Below the pieces are notes generated by a model that did not search any database, was not told the origin of the DNA, and worked only from the letters and a program-made list of their open reading frames with translations. This document shows positions 10,182 to 20,826 of a stretch of 64,000 bases of DNA, piece by piece. The stretch is from Ptychodera flava. Lineage: Eukaryota; Hemichordata; Enteropneusta; Ptychoderidae. The stretch covers positions 3,681,501 through 3,745,500 of the forward strand of contig NC_091932.1 in NCBI RefSeq assembly GCF_041260155.1. The letters run 5' to 3'. The translations under genes were made by a program, and so were the position numbers. Position 1 is the first letter of the stretch. Each line of letters starts with the position of its first letter.

Positions 10182-12513
10182 CTGAAGCAATATAACACAC
10201 ATTGTTTTTTGTGAATGATTTTGATTAAAATAAGCAGGTTTGCATTATCTGTAACAGAAATGGAACAGTTTCTTTTATACTTAAAAACTGGCTTTAACAA
10301 TGTAAGAAGTTGTAAAACCACCATGTAGACTATCAAAGAGCAAGATGTACACATATTGACTGTTTTTCAATTCACAAAAATTTTGCATCACTAGTTATTT
10401 TTAGTCTAAAAAATCTTGCCAACATGCCTTAACAGACTATTTTGATATCCAATGTATTGCTACATTGTTTGTGATTTTATCCTTTGGTGAACACACCACT
10501 CTTCGTTAAAATTGTATTTCAAAGCCCTCATATTAAACATATTGGCACATGGACATAAATTATGATAAAATGTGATAACAATCAGGACATACCTTTTAAC
10601 TGCTGGTATGAATTGTTGGTTGCGTTTATTAATGTCTATTCAAGCAACTGATACTGTAATATTGGCAACCATTCCTTAGCAAAATGTCTTATTTCCTCAA
10701 AGGATTTTGAGGAGAGACTTCTTAGAATGTTATCAACCTGTATATATGATATGACATATATTTGCAAATAAATACATATATGATACTGTAGTCTCCCAGT
10801 TTTAATTAGGTGTATTTATATGTACAAGCAGTTATGCATAGTCTAAAAATACTAATAGCTCATCGTACCACAATGAACAAATGTTCTATGTAGAGATTTT
10901 TTTCCAAGGATGACCAAGCGAGGTAGTTCAGCAGTATTGGTCACTGCGTAAACACAATCCCTCGCAATTCACACTTATTTTTAAGGAGAGCTTTAGAGGA
11001 GTGAAATACTTAGATAAACCCTCATGTGAACCTTTGAAAGACGAAAAAAGGGTACCGACTTGGCTTTGGGGACACACCTACAAGCAACTTTTACTTTCTA
11101 ATAACTATCTACAGCGTGCAACTACAATGTCAGATATAGCGATAACTTATCTCCAAGGCATAGAGATTGGTTTTAAAAGTTGTTTTGGGCATGTCCTTGA
11201 CACTTTAAAGAAAAAAAAATTCAACTAGTTATGCACTTACTTGATCTATGCTCTGGTTTGTGAGAGGATATTGAAGTCCTTGAGGTGCTGCTGATGAAAG
11301 TGCACATTCTTCTGGCCCTACACCAGATGGCTCTTCTATCACATCGTTAGCCTGTTTGGGAAATGGAAAAATATGTCTACACAAACATTTGATCATAGCT
11401 AATCAATAAATCTGGCCACTATGCTGAAGCCACCATAACTGTTGGAGTTTCAAGTTTGACAAGCTGTAACTTTGTGAAACTCTGTGACATCCAATAAATA
11501 CCACAATATCTCTTTGACATCCTTTAAGAGACAAAACAAATAATATTCATGAAAATGTATTTCTACTTTCATTAATGTGTACCCTTTTGATGAGGGCACT
11601 GTAGGACATATCAGTCATTTCCAACACAGTTTGACCAAAAAGTGACGTCGCTAAATACCAAATGAAAAGGTCAAGTGGCAACCCATTAAGGCAGAAGATA
11701 ACAGCTTCACATAGGCAGAAAGGCTCCCTGTATTATAACACATTAAGTTTAAATCAGTATTGTGAAAAAACAACAAATTTGAGTTAAAGAAAAAACAAAT
11801 CAACTAGTTATGCACTTACTTGATCTATGCTCTGGTTTGTGAGAGGATATTGAAGTCCTTGAGGTGCTGCTGATGAAAGTGCACATTCTTCTGGCCCTAC
11901 ACCAGATGGCTCTTCTATCACATCGTAAGCCTGTTTGGGAAATGGAAAAATATGTCAACACAAACATTTGATCATAGCTAATCAATGAATCTGGCCAATA
12001 TGCTGAAGCCACCATGACTGTTCGAGTTTCAGGTTTGACATGCTGTAACTTTGTGCAACTCTGTGATATCAAATAAATACCACATAATCTCTTTGACATC
12101 CTTAAGAGACAAAACAAGTAATATTCATGAAATTTATTTCTAATTTCATTAATGTGTACCCTTTTGATGAGGGCACTGTAGGACATATCAGTCATTTCGA
12201 ACACAGTTTGACCAAAAAGTGACGTCGCAAAATACCAAATGAAAAGGTCAAGTGGCAACCCATTCAGGCAGAAGATAACAGCTTCACATAGGCAGAAAGG
12301 TCCCCTGTATTAATACATATTAAGTTTAAATCAGTATTGTGAAAAAACAACAAATTTGAGTTAAAGAAAAAACAAATCAACAACTTATCCACTTACTTGA
12401 TCTATGCTCTGGTTTAAATTTGTGAGAGGATATTGAAGTCCTTGAGATGCTGCTGATGAAAGTGCACTTTCTTCTGGCCCTTCACCATATGGCTCTTCTA
12501 TCACATCGTTAGC
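10007..12513 (-). CDS. multi-exon gene with an OTU cysteine-protease-like domain, probably damaged
   Basis: Minus-strand exons proposed from frames and splice bases: 12513-12397, 11930-11820 and 11351-11241 (type A), 12304-12160 and 11727-11583 (type B, less sure), 10737-10593 (C) and 10181-10007 (D). The A exons start and end in phase 0 and can join C in frame; C joins D in frame (AG|A giving Arg before YESCMK). D carries GMATGDGNCLYNSIS, the OTU signature with the nucleophile Cys in GDGNC, a fold known from deubiquitinases and from many uncharacterised animal proteins including vertnin-like ones. The catalytic His is not seen, so the domain is incomplete here. Exon C contains one likely 1 bp shift (after LQYQLLE) and D loses its frame after LSGTE, so this may be a pseudogene or a transposon-carried OTU gene. 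No start codon was found. Confidence 0.5.
10593..10737 (-). CDS. exon C of the OTU-domain gene
   Basis: Bounded by a CAG acceptor (10740-10738) and a GTATGT donor. It reads VDNILRSLSSKSFEEIRHFA, KEWLPILQYQLLE, then after an apparent single-base shift DINKRNQQFIPAVK, which joins the OTU exon in frame. Charged, helical sequence; no domain of its own is recognised. Confidence 0.5.
11241..11351 (-). CDS. type A exon, copy 1 (37 codons, phase 0-0)
   Basis: Acceptor CAAACAG and donor GTAAGT flank 111 bp that read ANDVIEEPSGVGPEECAL, SSAAPQGLQYPLTNQSIDQ. Copies at 11820-11930 (37 codons, one replacement, N to Y at residue 2) and 12397-12513 (39 codons, two added codons LN near the end, few replacements) keep the frame and both splice sites. 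This is good evidence that the exon is or was translated. No known domain. Confidence 0.6.
11583..11727 (-). CDS. candidate type B exon (copies here and at 12160-12304)
   Basis: Both copies read through with the same frame: PFCLCEAVIFCLNGLPLDLF, IWYLATSLFGQTVLEMTDMS, YSALIKR, bounded by CAG and GTACAC. The sequence is hydrophobic in its first half. Start phase does not fit the end of the type A exon, so this could also be part of a different transcript or an unspliced relic. Confidence 0.35.
11820..11930 (-). CDS. type A exon, copy 2
   Basis: Same splice sites and phase as copy 1, with AYDVIEEPSG at its start. Its near identity to copy 1 shows a recent duplication. Confidence 0.6.
12397..12513 (-). 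CDS. type A exon, copy 3
   Basis: Same acceptor and donor. Reads ANDVIEEPYGEGPEESAL then SSAASQGLQYPLTNLNQSID. It is the most diverged copy, and its length differs from the others by exactly six bases, which keeps the frame. Confidence 0.55.
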
Positions 12514-12545
12514 CTGTTTGGGAAATGGAAAAATATGTCTACACA

Positions 12546-13178
12546 AACATTTGATCATAGCTAATCAATGCAAGGCAGCTTTCAACAAAATATCACAACT
12601 GACTATAACGGTTGATGTGTGAGTTCGGATGGAGTTTTCAATTTGTATTACAAATCCTTTTGTTCATTTTACACAAATGAAGCATAAACGTAAGTGTTCC
12701 AAGCCTTTGGCAGTAAATGTCATGAAATTGTGCTGATAACTATACATGGTCACGTTGATAAAAGGCATATGAAGCCACTGCAGCTCTGGGAGTTTCAAGT
12801 TTGACATGCTGTAATTCTGTGCAAACCATATAGCAAAATGCATTTTTTACATTTTAGACTTAGACTTAGAGTAAGGCTATCATTTGTGGAAATGTATTTC
12901 TAATTTCCTGCGTGTGTATAGTTTCTTTCATGAGGGAAAGAAAGACATGGCAGTGATTTCCCAAAGTGTTTGACCAAACAAGCAAACTTACGGCCAATTG
13001 ACATAGCTCCACTGAGTTACGTTGAGAATAACTATTTGTGAACACATGTTGATGAAGGTTGAAATATTTAATCGCTCATTTCAGGATGGCCTGACCAAAA
13101 TGGCAAAAACAGCTGCAAAAATAGTACTCCATATCTCTTTTTATGTTTTTAATGTGAAAAAATTGACATCTTCGAAAT
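12546..13178. other. no gene recognised
   Basis: Part of the stretch (12770-12830) resembles the intron sequence of the 579 bp units, such as GAGTTTCAAGTTTGACATGC, so an older fourth copy may be decaying here. Confidence 0.4.
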
Positions 13179-14067
13179 ACAAGTCATTGACCATGACATA
13201 GTCCCCACTTGTAATAGGAGTATTAGTCTTGATTGAGCAGGGAAATGTGGTCATTAAGAAGTATCGCTGGAGTGTATATGTTGAGATCTATGGGCACATA
13301 GGTCTATATCGTTGTTCCCAATTTGAAACACATGAGGCATGTCTAAGTTATGGTTCTAAATCAGGAAAAAAGATCAGACCTTTGTTGCATAGGCCAGCCA
13401 AGAAATACATATGCGCACAATAATTGAGGTACAAGATGTGACATCTTAAGGTCTAATATCCTATCAAAATTGAAGGGTATAGAACTTGTGGTTACTGAGT
13501 TATGCATATATATTTAAAATCAAGGTCAAAGGTCATTGAGGTCACATGATATTTTGGAAAAAAAATTGTGTTGCTAATTAATCCTATATGCAAAAATCAG
13601 ACCTCTAGCTCTATTCGCTTGCCCATAATTAGATATGTAATGTACATAATTAATGAGGTAAAGCGTGTGTTGTCACAAGGTCTCCCATCCTACTAAATAT
13701 AAAGGACATACCACTTGTGGTTACTTATTTATTGACATAACATATATTTTAGGTAAAAGGTCATTGAGGTCACATGACATTTTGTCAAAAAGTTTCTATC
13801 CTATAGTTATCCCTTTACAGCAAAAATCACATAAACAGCTCTATTGGCTTGTTCATAATTACATATGCACATAATCAATGAGGTACAGTATGTGGCATCA
13901 TAAGGTCTCCCATCATACAAATATGAAGGTGTAGCACTTGTGTTTACTGAGTTATGGACAATATGTATATTTCAGGTCAAAGGTCATTGAGGTCACGTGA
14001 CATTTTGTCAAAAAAATTGTATTGCTAAGTCATCCCTATATACCAAAAATCAGACCTAGCTCTATTG

Positions 14068-15684
14068 CTGTGTTCGCGCTGCCCATTCGCCACGTTCGCA
14101 AATGCGAATTGAAATCAGCAGTGGCGAAGAAAAATCGATCCTAATTCGCCACAGTGGCGAAAGTGATTTTTGTTGAAAAAATTCCGCAAAATAAGCAAAA
14201 ACGTGGGTTTTTTAGTCTTTTGTTGATCTGCGCTTCTCTTTCGGCGATTCACGAAAAAACTATATCTACTTCCGTATTGTTCTCTCAGACGTACGCAATT
14301 GCAATCGAGCCAAGTCTCGCGAGAGATTTGACGTCAATTTGTATAGTGCACAGCATGTACATAAATGACTATCGCGAGAATTGAAAATGCAGGCAGAAGA
14401 CGCAATCGAGCCCTAGTCTCGCGATAAATTTGACATCATTTTGTCTAGTGTACAGCAAGCAAAGCGAACACTCGCGAGAATTGAAACTTTTGCTACAGCA
14501 GACATACGCATTTTAATTGTGGTCACAACGTTCGGTGTTGAAATTTATTTGCATCGCATTTTGGTCTAGACATTCCGTGTTGCGCATTTTAATCGAGGTC
14601 TTATTTTAATGGTTGTCAATTTGCATCGGTCCTCATGGTCCCGTATTGATGTTCATTAAAATCGCCATCCCAACGACGCATTCCCTGTTGTTGTCGCTTT
14701 GCATCACGGTCTCGACGTTCCATGTTGTTGTTCATTAGAGAGGTTATAATCTAATTACGTGTACGTCTGAAGGCACACAGTGGCGTACGTGTATCCATGC
14801 TCAATTGTGATTTTTTTGGATGATTTTGCAGTATTGTTTTTTCAGAAACATACGAAATAATCGAAATCGAAATCGTCTAAGTTTTAAGAAACAATTAATT
14901 TTTCTACGCAAGGACTATTCAAGCTCGTTGTATCCTCGCATCATCGATTTTCTGTAATACAGCTATTTATGTGGTTTACGGAAATCTTTGTGACAGCTTC
15001 AGGTAAAAAGTTGAATTAGACGACAACATTTCATTTATGTCAGGAAATCATAGCACGTACGTCTTGTGCAGGTGAACTCTACGGAATTTTCTGATGTCAA
15101 AGATGTTTGCTAATTTACAATGATACTCATACTTAACGAGATTTCCTGTCTAAATTCCCGCAAATCACCAAGAAAATCTAAAAATTACTACTCGTAATTA
15201 AGACTACGTGTAGAAGTGTCGTTTGATGACGTTCCGAACGTCTGTGCCACATGTATGCGACGTCTTGTATGACGTGACAAAGACGCTACGTGTACTGATG
15301 GAACGTAATTACGTGTAACCAAACTTCTATTTTAATCGCAGTCCGAACGTTCAGTGTTGCTGTCATGCTGTTGATTTGCATCGCGGTCCCAACCTTCCGT
15401 GTTGCAGTTCACTTTAATCGTGGTCTCAACGTTGCGTGCTGCTGTCGATTTGCATCGCGGTCCAGAATCAAGCAATTTCCAGTGTTAAAATGAAGACAAT
15501 TGGATACCAGGTTGTTGTGTTGATAGTTTATTCTTGTGCATGCAACCGACATTGGAGATTATAGCATTATAGAAAGCTTTGTTTTCGTAAAAATGTGTGG
15601 CTAATAAAATTTGTCTGTGGCTAATAAAATTTGAAACTATTCGCCACAGTGGCTAACAGCTTTCCAAACCCAGCGCTAACACAG
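14068..15684. mobile_element. non-autonomous TIR transposon with 5 bp TSD and internal minisatellites
   Basis: The element interrupts a core repeat unit exactly: TATTG stands at 14063-14067 and again at 15685-15689, while the uninterrupted units read CTCTATTGGCT. Termini are inverted: CTGTGTTCGCGCTG at the left and CTGTGTTAGCGCTGGG read inward from the right, with GTGGCGAAT/ATTCGCCAC motifs just inside both ends. Internally there is a ~100 bp duplication (14297-14490, containing AATCGAGCC and TCTCGCGA) and a GC-richer, CpG-rich array of units like ACGTTCCGTGTTG and TTTGCATCGCGGTC (14520-14740 and 15330-15470). No transposase is visible. The superfamily is unclear; a hAT-like group or another family with 5 bp duplications is possible. 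Confidence 0.85.
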
Positions 15685-16167
15685 TATTGGCTCGCTCAAA
15701 ATTAGATATGCACATAATTAATGAGGTACAATATGTGGCGTCATAAGGTGTCCCATCATACCATATATGAAGGGTGTAGCACTTGTGGTTACTGAGTTAT
15801 GGACAAATATGTATATTTGAGGTCAAAGGTCATTGAGGTCACGTGACATTTTGTCAAAAAAATTGTATTGCTAAGTTATCCCTATATACCAAAAATCAGA
15901 CGTCTAGCTCAATTGGCTCACTCAAAACAGATATGCGTATAATTAATGAGGTACAATATGTAGCGTCATAAGGACTCCCATCATACTAATATGAAGGGTG
16001 TAGAACTTGTGGTTACTGAGTTATGGACAAATATGTATATTTGAGGTCAAAGGTCATTGAGGTCACATGACATTTTTTCAAAAAAGTTGTATTGCTAAGT
16101 TATCCCTATATACCAAAAATCAGACCTCTAGCTCTATTGGCTGGCTCAAAATTAGATATCCGCATAA

Positions 16168-16246
16168 TTAACCCTTTGTACCCTGATCCCCTGGTACTCT
16201 ATGATGTCATCAGACATTTATGTCTGAACCGGGTTCAAAAGGTTAA
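16168..16246. mobile_element. short TTAA MITE, copy 1
   Basis: 75 bp inserted at TTAA (16168-16171, repeated 16243-16246) inside a core repeat unit whose intact neighbours read GCATAATTAATGAGGT. Ends are CCCTTTGTACCCTGATCC and, inverted, CCTTTTGAACCCGGTTCA. piggyBac-type target and CCCTT start. Confidence 0.85.
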
Positions 16247-16549
16247 TGAGGTACAATATGTGGCGTCATAAGGTGTCCCATCATACCATATATGAAGGTT
16301 ATAGCACTTGTGGTTACTGAGTTATGGACAAATATGTATATTTATGGTCAAAGGTCACCAAGGTCACGTGACATTTTGTCAAAAAGTCTGCGATATCTGC
16401 GTGAACGGATGGACTCAGGGATGGACGGACGGACGGACGGACACAACCCAATCTATAAGCCCCCTGGACTTCATCCGTGGGGACTAAAAACTGAGTCACT
16501 GCATCCTTTTTGCAATATGAATACGATGAGAAACTAAATTTTTCTTTTT

Positions 16550-16670
16550 CTTGGCCTTATAAATGGGAGTCTATGGAGAACTGCCTTATAATACATGGGA
16601 GTCTATGTAGAACTGCCTTATACATGGAAGTCTATGGAGAACTACCTTATACATGGGAGTCTATGGAGTC
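16550..16670. repeat. minisatellite, unit CCTTATACATGGGAGTCTAT plus GGAGAACTG
   Basis: Four imperfect units of about 28 bp. The same minisatellite follows the hairpin at 42170-42310 (about five units) and 60985-61045 (two units), so unit number varies between element copies. Confidence 0.8.
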
Positions 16671-16740
16671 TAAAAAGTCCTCTAACACGGCCAAATTTGA
16701 TCGCATTGTGAAACAAATCGACGTGCATGTGACCAAGTGG

Positions 16741-17010
16741 TTTATAGCAAAAGGGGGATGACAAGCAATTGCAAGTTCTGCTGTTGTTTAATGGAAAGTT
16801 GAAATTTTTCAAGCCATTGTTATAGTTAAAAAGTTTCCTACCAATGGTTTTTGTGTATGAGTAGGAAACTATAGGTGGTTCTTGAAATTTAAAATATGGA
16901 GGTATTTGTTCCACAACTTTCTTATCATGCAAAATATTGCTGATGTTTATTTGGTCAATCCCCTTGTTTGCAAATGGTACATGAAAAAATAACCGCTTGT
17001 CACTGTTCAA
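16741..17010 (-). pseudogene. fragment of an uncharacterised mobile-element-like ORF
   Basis: The minus-strand frame reads DKRLFFHVPFANKGIDQINI, then PPIVSYSYTKTIGRKLFNYN, then a Cys-rich NSRTCNCLSSPFCYKPLGH. I recall similar blocks (a PPIVSYxxTKTxG motif followed by C-x-C...FCY-x-P-x-GH) from repeated ORFs in several invertebrate genomes, probably of retroelement origin, but cannot name the family. It ends where the tandem-core element's second module begins. A broken remnant. Confidence 0.4.
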
Positions 17011-17196
17011 GAGTTCTGTCCTTACTGGCTTAAACAGTGCCGGTAATTGCTAATATCGATAATAATTTGGACTAAACGATAATCAGGGCTGTTTTGGTTG
17101 ATATTCATCGTTTGAACTCTTGAAAGTAACAATCTCAATTTCTGCAAGGAGCAAGCAAACAAAGTAGTTCTTATTTTGTGAACTCCTAACGGCTGA

Positions 17197-17275
17197 TTGA
17201 CCCTTTGAACCCGGCTCGGACAGAAATGTCCGATGACGTCATAGAGTACCAGGGGGTCAGGGTGCAAAGGGTTAA
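17197..17275. mobile_element. short TTAA MITE, copy 2, carrying a CRE-like palindrome
   Basis: Reverse-oriented copy of the MITE at 16168. TTGA (a mutated TTAA) is at 17197-17200 and TTAA at 17272-17275. The ends read CCCTTTGAACCCGGCTC and, inverted, CCCTTTGCACCCTGACCC. The interior contains CGATGACGTCATAG with a perfect TGACGTCA. Confidence 0.8.
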
Positions 17276-18024
17276 GAATAGACAATAGATCACTGAACTT
17301 AGGAGGACTGCTGGTATTACCATGTCTATGCCCATGGCTTCGTCGTCTTCTTGTGTGAGTAGTTGGGTATAATGAACAATTACTACATAGTTGCTGTTAA
17401 GTGGTAATATATGAAGTCTGAGTGATTGTTCAGGATAATGACAGATGGACAGACCTATAAGTCCCTCACTATATCAGGGCTCGCGTTCGAATTTTATTTT
17501 TCACGTGCAGTGCACGCAAAGCCCTAAAAAAATTTGCGTGAATACCAATTTCAATTACGTGCAACAAAGTAACAATAGACAAACTGGCTTGGCAGGTAAG
17601 TAACCACTTTAATGCGTACATTGAACTGTCTAGTGACGCTAATGCTTTAAACAATGTGGTGAATAAAATACTTTGTACCTTGGAAGGGGTTGTGTTGAAT
17701 TTTTTTTTTTCAAACACAATGGTATACACTGCAGTACCCGACTACATTTTCGCATATCGCCCACTGAAAAAAAACGATCGCGAATGTAACCCGGCCTAGA
17801 TCCTTTTGTTATGTATAAAGACAACTACGTGAATAACATTTACATACATTATGAAGTTGACACGTGCTCACGCTACTACATTGTTGTTTGCTTGGAGAAG
17901 ATGAAAGTGCGGGTTGCAAACTTCAAATCAAGAATTTAATACGTATTTGTTTCATCAACAAGAAATATAAACACAAGTCACTGGGGAAAAGTTCAGACCT
18001 ATGAGAATGTTCATCATCATAGTT

Positions 18025-18116
18025 TAGGATCTCTCCTTGATTTTGGTGTACGCTGAGCTGCCTCTGAAAACCTACAGAAGCAGCTAGGCGTACACCGAAA
18101 CCAAGGAGAGACCCTA
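18025..18116. mobile_element. 92 bp fold-back element inside the hAT
   Basis: TAGGATCTCTCCTTGATTTT at the left is the inverted match of the right end (ACCAAGGAGAGACCCTA), and GGTGTACGC / GCGTACACC continue the stem towards a short loop. It lies between the transposase stop and the hAT 3' terminus. No clear target duplication. Confidence 0.7.
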
Positions 18117-18156
18117 GAGTATCATCATCGTCCCGTGACCGCCTTTGAACTCGACC

Positions 18157-20238
18157 TCAAGGCTTCTGCCTTCGTTTTTGAGCCAAAAAAATTTCTCGCG
18201 CACGGCGGAAGTCGAACACTGCCATATCTGGCCCCTCTATCGATACACGCATCAGAGTCTGAAGCCTTCCTTCCCCTATGCAGCTTCTGAATTTTGATTT
18301 TATTCTGTTCTGGCACGAGAAGCCACGTTCACATTCGACGCTCGTTATCGGAATGCACACCGCAATTTCCGCGAGGGATGCGAAGTCGGGAAATGTTGCT
18401 CTGTGATTCATAATAAGTTCCTCACAGAAATCGGGCAATAGCAGTTGACGATATCCGTTCGCGAGATATTTAAACTGCAGAAAGTCAGCTCTCAGTAGTG
18501 CCACATCGAAAAGCCCGTTCTGGTGTCCGAAGTGGTTCACAATCGTCTCCAGGGCCGCCGTACCGAAATTTGCGATCTCTCTCTGTGCAGCTGGAAGACG
18601 CTGGGGATTGAATATGATGTCGAATGCGGACAAGACATCAAGGGCATTGATGGGAAATCGGGTATTTAAGTTGTCGATGAGTTTGTTCAGGAAGTCGGTG
18701 ACAGCACGATCAAATTGAACTTGACGTTGATCGTGTGACTGAAGGACTTCGACGTCGCGAAAGCGTGCACGTTCTCCGTCGAAATGTTGGATGTTTGCCT
18801 TGAAGTCGGTTACGCGAACAAGTAGATCGTTATTATCACGTATCGCCGTCAAACTATCGATGGCTGATAAGACCATCACTCGTGGAACGGAAAGATCTAG
18901 GTTTTGAGTTTGAAATGTCTTGCTAACTCGCGTAATGGTTGGAAGCACATCCAATAATAGTTTGGTAATTGCAACGAACGAATATTCCTTCACTTTCGTG
19001 AGTATTCCATGGGCTTTGGCATTGGTAGTTGCGTCATTCTCGAGAGTTAGGCATATAGCTGGCCAACATTTATCAATCGCTTTCACTGCTGACTCAAGCG
19101 ATAGCCATCTCACGGGAGTTGGCTTTTTAAGTGTTACGTGGTACTTTCAACCACATCCTGAAGCGCTCGGAGACGTTCGTATCGTTGAGCTGAGGCGTCA
19201 AAGTAGTGAAAAACTTGGTTTACAGTTTCCTGATATCGTTCGATTAGTGTTACTGAAGCCGCGGCTTGAGAACTGACAAGGGCGAGTCGATGGGCCACGC
19301 AGTGAATGTGTATCAGGTGTGGAATATCAACTTTCAGCCTAACTCCAACGCCACTCCGCTGCCCTGTCATTACGGCTGCCCCATCGCTGCCAAGTCCGAC
19401 TAGTTTGTTGATAGGAATGTCGTTGTCCTGAAAGTACTGAATGACCGCGTTGTATATGGTCTCTGCTTTGCCGTCAGGGACATTAATATTCCCGGCAAAC
19501 CGAGTCCGTGCCCGTCCATCAATGACCAGCTTTAGATACAGATCCAGCTTCTTGTACACGGCGATGTCAATGCTTTCGTCGAGTTGCAAACCGATAACTC
19601 GACTGCGTGTGATATCTGCAGCAAATCCTCGCGTATTACGCTGTCGATAGCATCCTGCATGTCTGACACACAATCATGATGCGTATAGATGTTTGCATCA
19701 ACTACAGACGGACACTCATTCAACTTTTGCAAAGTCAATAAACTTGGAAATAATCGAGATGGCATTTCCTCTTTCATCAGCCAATATGCGCTTCGTAACT
19801 GAACAATCAAAGTCTCCTCGCTGGCTTTATTGGCATTGCTTACCGCGGTCACGAAATTCCGTTTCATGGCAAGTTCTTTCACTGCATCAGCATGGTCTTT
19901 ACTTTCGCTATGGTTGATAAGAGCTGATCGCTGATAGTTGTCGCAACCTATGGTGAATCTATTTTTCTTCTTGCCACGGACACAAATCCTGCAGAGCATT
20001 TTGGGGTAGCTGACAATGCATCGCTAAGCGTGAGCCAGTTAAATTGTCGTTCCCAATCTCGCTGATAGCGTTTCGTGCGTATCTTGTGTGGAACATCACT
20101 GGTTCCTTCGGTAACTTCATCGTGCTTGATGTTACTAGACTGGCTCTCACTCACAGCACTATCCTCAGTGGTCTTTTTTGCCGTCTTTTGACGTTTAGCG
20201 ACGTGTAATTCAAAGAGCGATAGCTGTCTGCCTGCCAT
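18157..20238 (-). pseudogene. hAT transposase (TTF-type zinc finger, C17orf113/ZNF862-like), frame-broken
   Basis: Start chosen at the Met at 20238 (MAGRQLSLFELHVAKRQKT). A basic, Ser/Thr-rich N-terminus leads to a Trp-rich block (YQRDWERQFNWLTLSDA) and a zinc-finger region with CRICVRGKKKNRFTIGC and ALINHSESKDHADA, as in TTF/BED-like fingers. The RNase H-like core has LQLDESIDI (first Asp region), GLGSDGAAVMTG (second Asp) and HIHCVAHRLAL with the conserved CxxH. The C-terminal dimerisation block near 18430-18270 includes PITSVECERGFSCQNRIKS, with the catalytic Glu of the ERGFS motif, and ends AREIFLAQKRRQKP. Frames change near 19970, 19600 and 19130, so at least three indels separate the parts. 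All family landmarks survive; the element is inactive but not ancient. Confidence 0.85.
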
Positions 20239-20773
20239 GATTTATAGTCGTTGTTTACTCTAGGATTCAAAACGTGTTCGATAAAGTCGCCATATTTTTC
20301 TAAATTGAAACATTTTATTTTGATAATTTGCATGAGAATGTCTGGAAAACGGGGATGGTTGCATTGAGTGGCGTCTATTGTTTTGGTTATCAGGTACATA
20401 CGTATGCGCCTGGAGGATGCTTATTTAGCTCAGGCAGCTCGAAATTTTCCGTCGCTAGGTTACTGCACCTACATTATCGTGACAATGCATGGCAGGCGCG
20501 GCGTCGACGTCACTGGTAGCGCTATGCGTTGGTATACCGGTTATCAGATTTTTGCGTGCCGGTCACGCACCGTGACCAAATATTTGCGTGCACAGAGCAT
20601 ATTTTTGCGTGAAAACGCAAGAAATAGACGTGAACGCGAGCCCTGTATATGTAGCCCACTATGTCATCAACAAGTTACCATTGAATCATATGGGGCGTAT
20701 GATGTTTGATACCTGAGGCATGTATAATAAAAGTGTTACATGAATTGACTCTGTAGCAATGCTACACACATAC

Positions 20774-20818
20774 CTGCGATTTCATGCCACTGACCGTCAC
20801 ACAAATGATATTTACCAT
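20774..20818 (-). CDS. laminin G-type exon
   Basis: Between an acceptor CTGCAG and a donor GTATGT the 45 bp read GKYHLCDGQWHEIA. The C-D-G-Q-W-H block is the hallmark strand of laminin G domains (laminin alpha, agrin, neurexin relatives). It lies 130 bp from the hAT terminus, so the hAT sits in the neighbouring intron. It may belong to the same gene as the minus-strand exons at 50.9-57.8 kb, but the distance is large and the link is inferred. Confidence 0.5.
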
Positions 20819-20826
20819 CTGCAGCG

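Larger units (their letters stand above)
11222..12545. repeat. tandem duplication, ~579 bp unit, two full copies and a partial third
   Basis: The unit starts at 11222, 11800 and about 12378. Copies 1 and 2 are roughly 95% alike over their whole length; the third keeps the first ~165 bp. Each unit holds one type A exon, and the two full units also hold the candidate type B exon, so the duplication multiplies exons of the minus-strand gene together with their introns. Confidence 0.9.
13179..16735 (+). mobile_element. tandem-core repeat element with 3' hairpin (copy 1), with two nested insertions
   Basis: The 5' end ACAAGTCATTGA at 13179 is shared with the copy at 40976. A ~230 bp core unit (landmarks ACTTGTGGTTACTGAGTTAT, GGTCAAAGGTCATTGAGGTC, ACATTTTGTCAAAAA and CAGACCTCTAGCTCTATTGG) is repeated about six to seven times, interrupted by the elements at 14068-15684 and 16168-16242. 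The array ends in ATCTGCGTGAACGGATGGAC, a GGAC microsatellite (16419-16441) and a hairpin end (CCCCCTGGACTTCATCCGTGGGGACTAAAAA, split here as CCCCCTGGACTTC and ATCCGTGGGGACT). A second module follows with a short-unit minisatellite and breaks off near 16735. Architecture is like Helentron-derived HINE/pearl elements; no coding sequence is present. Confidence 0.65.
17475..20645 (-). mobile_element. hAT DNA transposon, near full length
   Basis: Termini CAGGGCTCGCGTTC are inverted at 17475 and 20645, the CAGGG start typical of hAT elements. Subterminal TTTGCGTG / CACGCAAA motifs are repeated in both ends (17510-17545 and 20550-20620). Flanks share TATAT on both sides, but no clean 8 bp duplication is seen. 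Length is 3.17 kb with one transposase gene and a 92 bp fold-back element inside the 3' part. Confidence 0.9.

Noticed and set aside
14154-14384. Open frame inside the 1.6 kb TIR element
   Set aside because: Covers the terminal motif and a minisatellite-like duplication; no protein likeness.
13179-16490. Nuclear receptor sites: many AGGTCA motifs in the core repeats
   Set aside because: The GGTCAAAGGTCATTGAGGTCA block recurs because the unit is repeated. It does look like DR1-type response elements, but nothing else supports a regulatory role.
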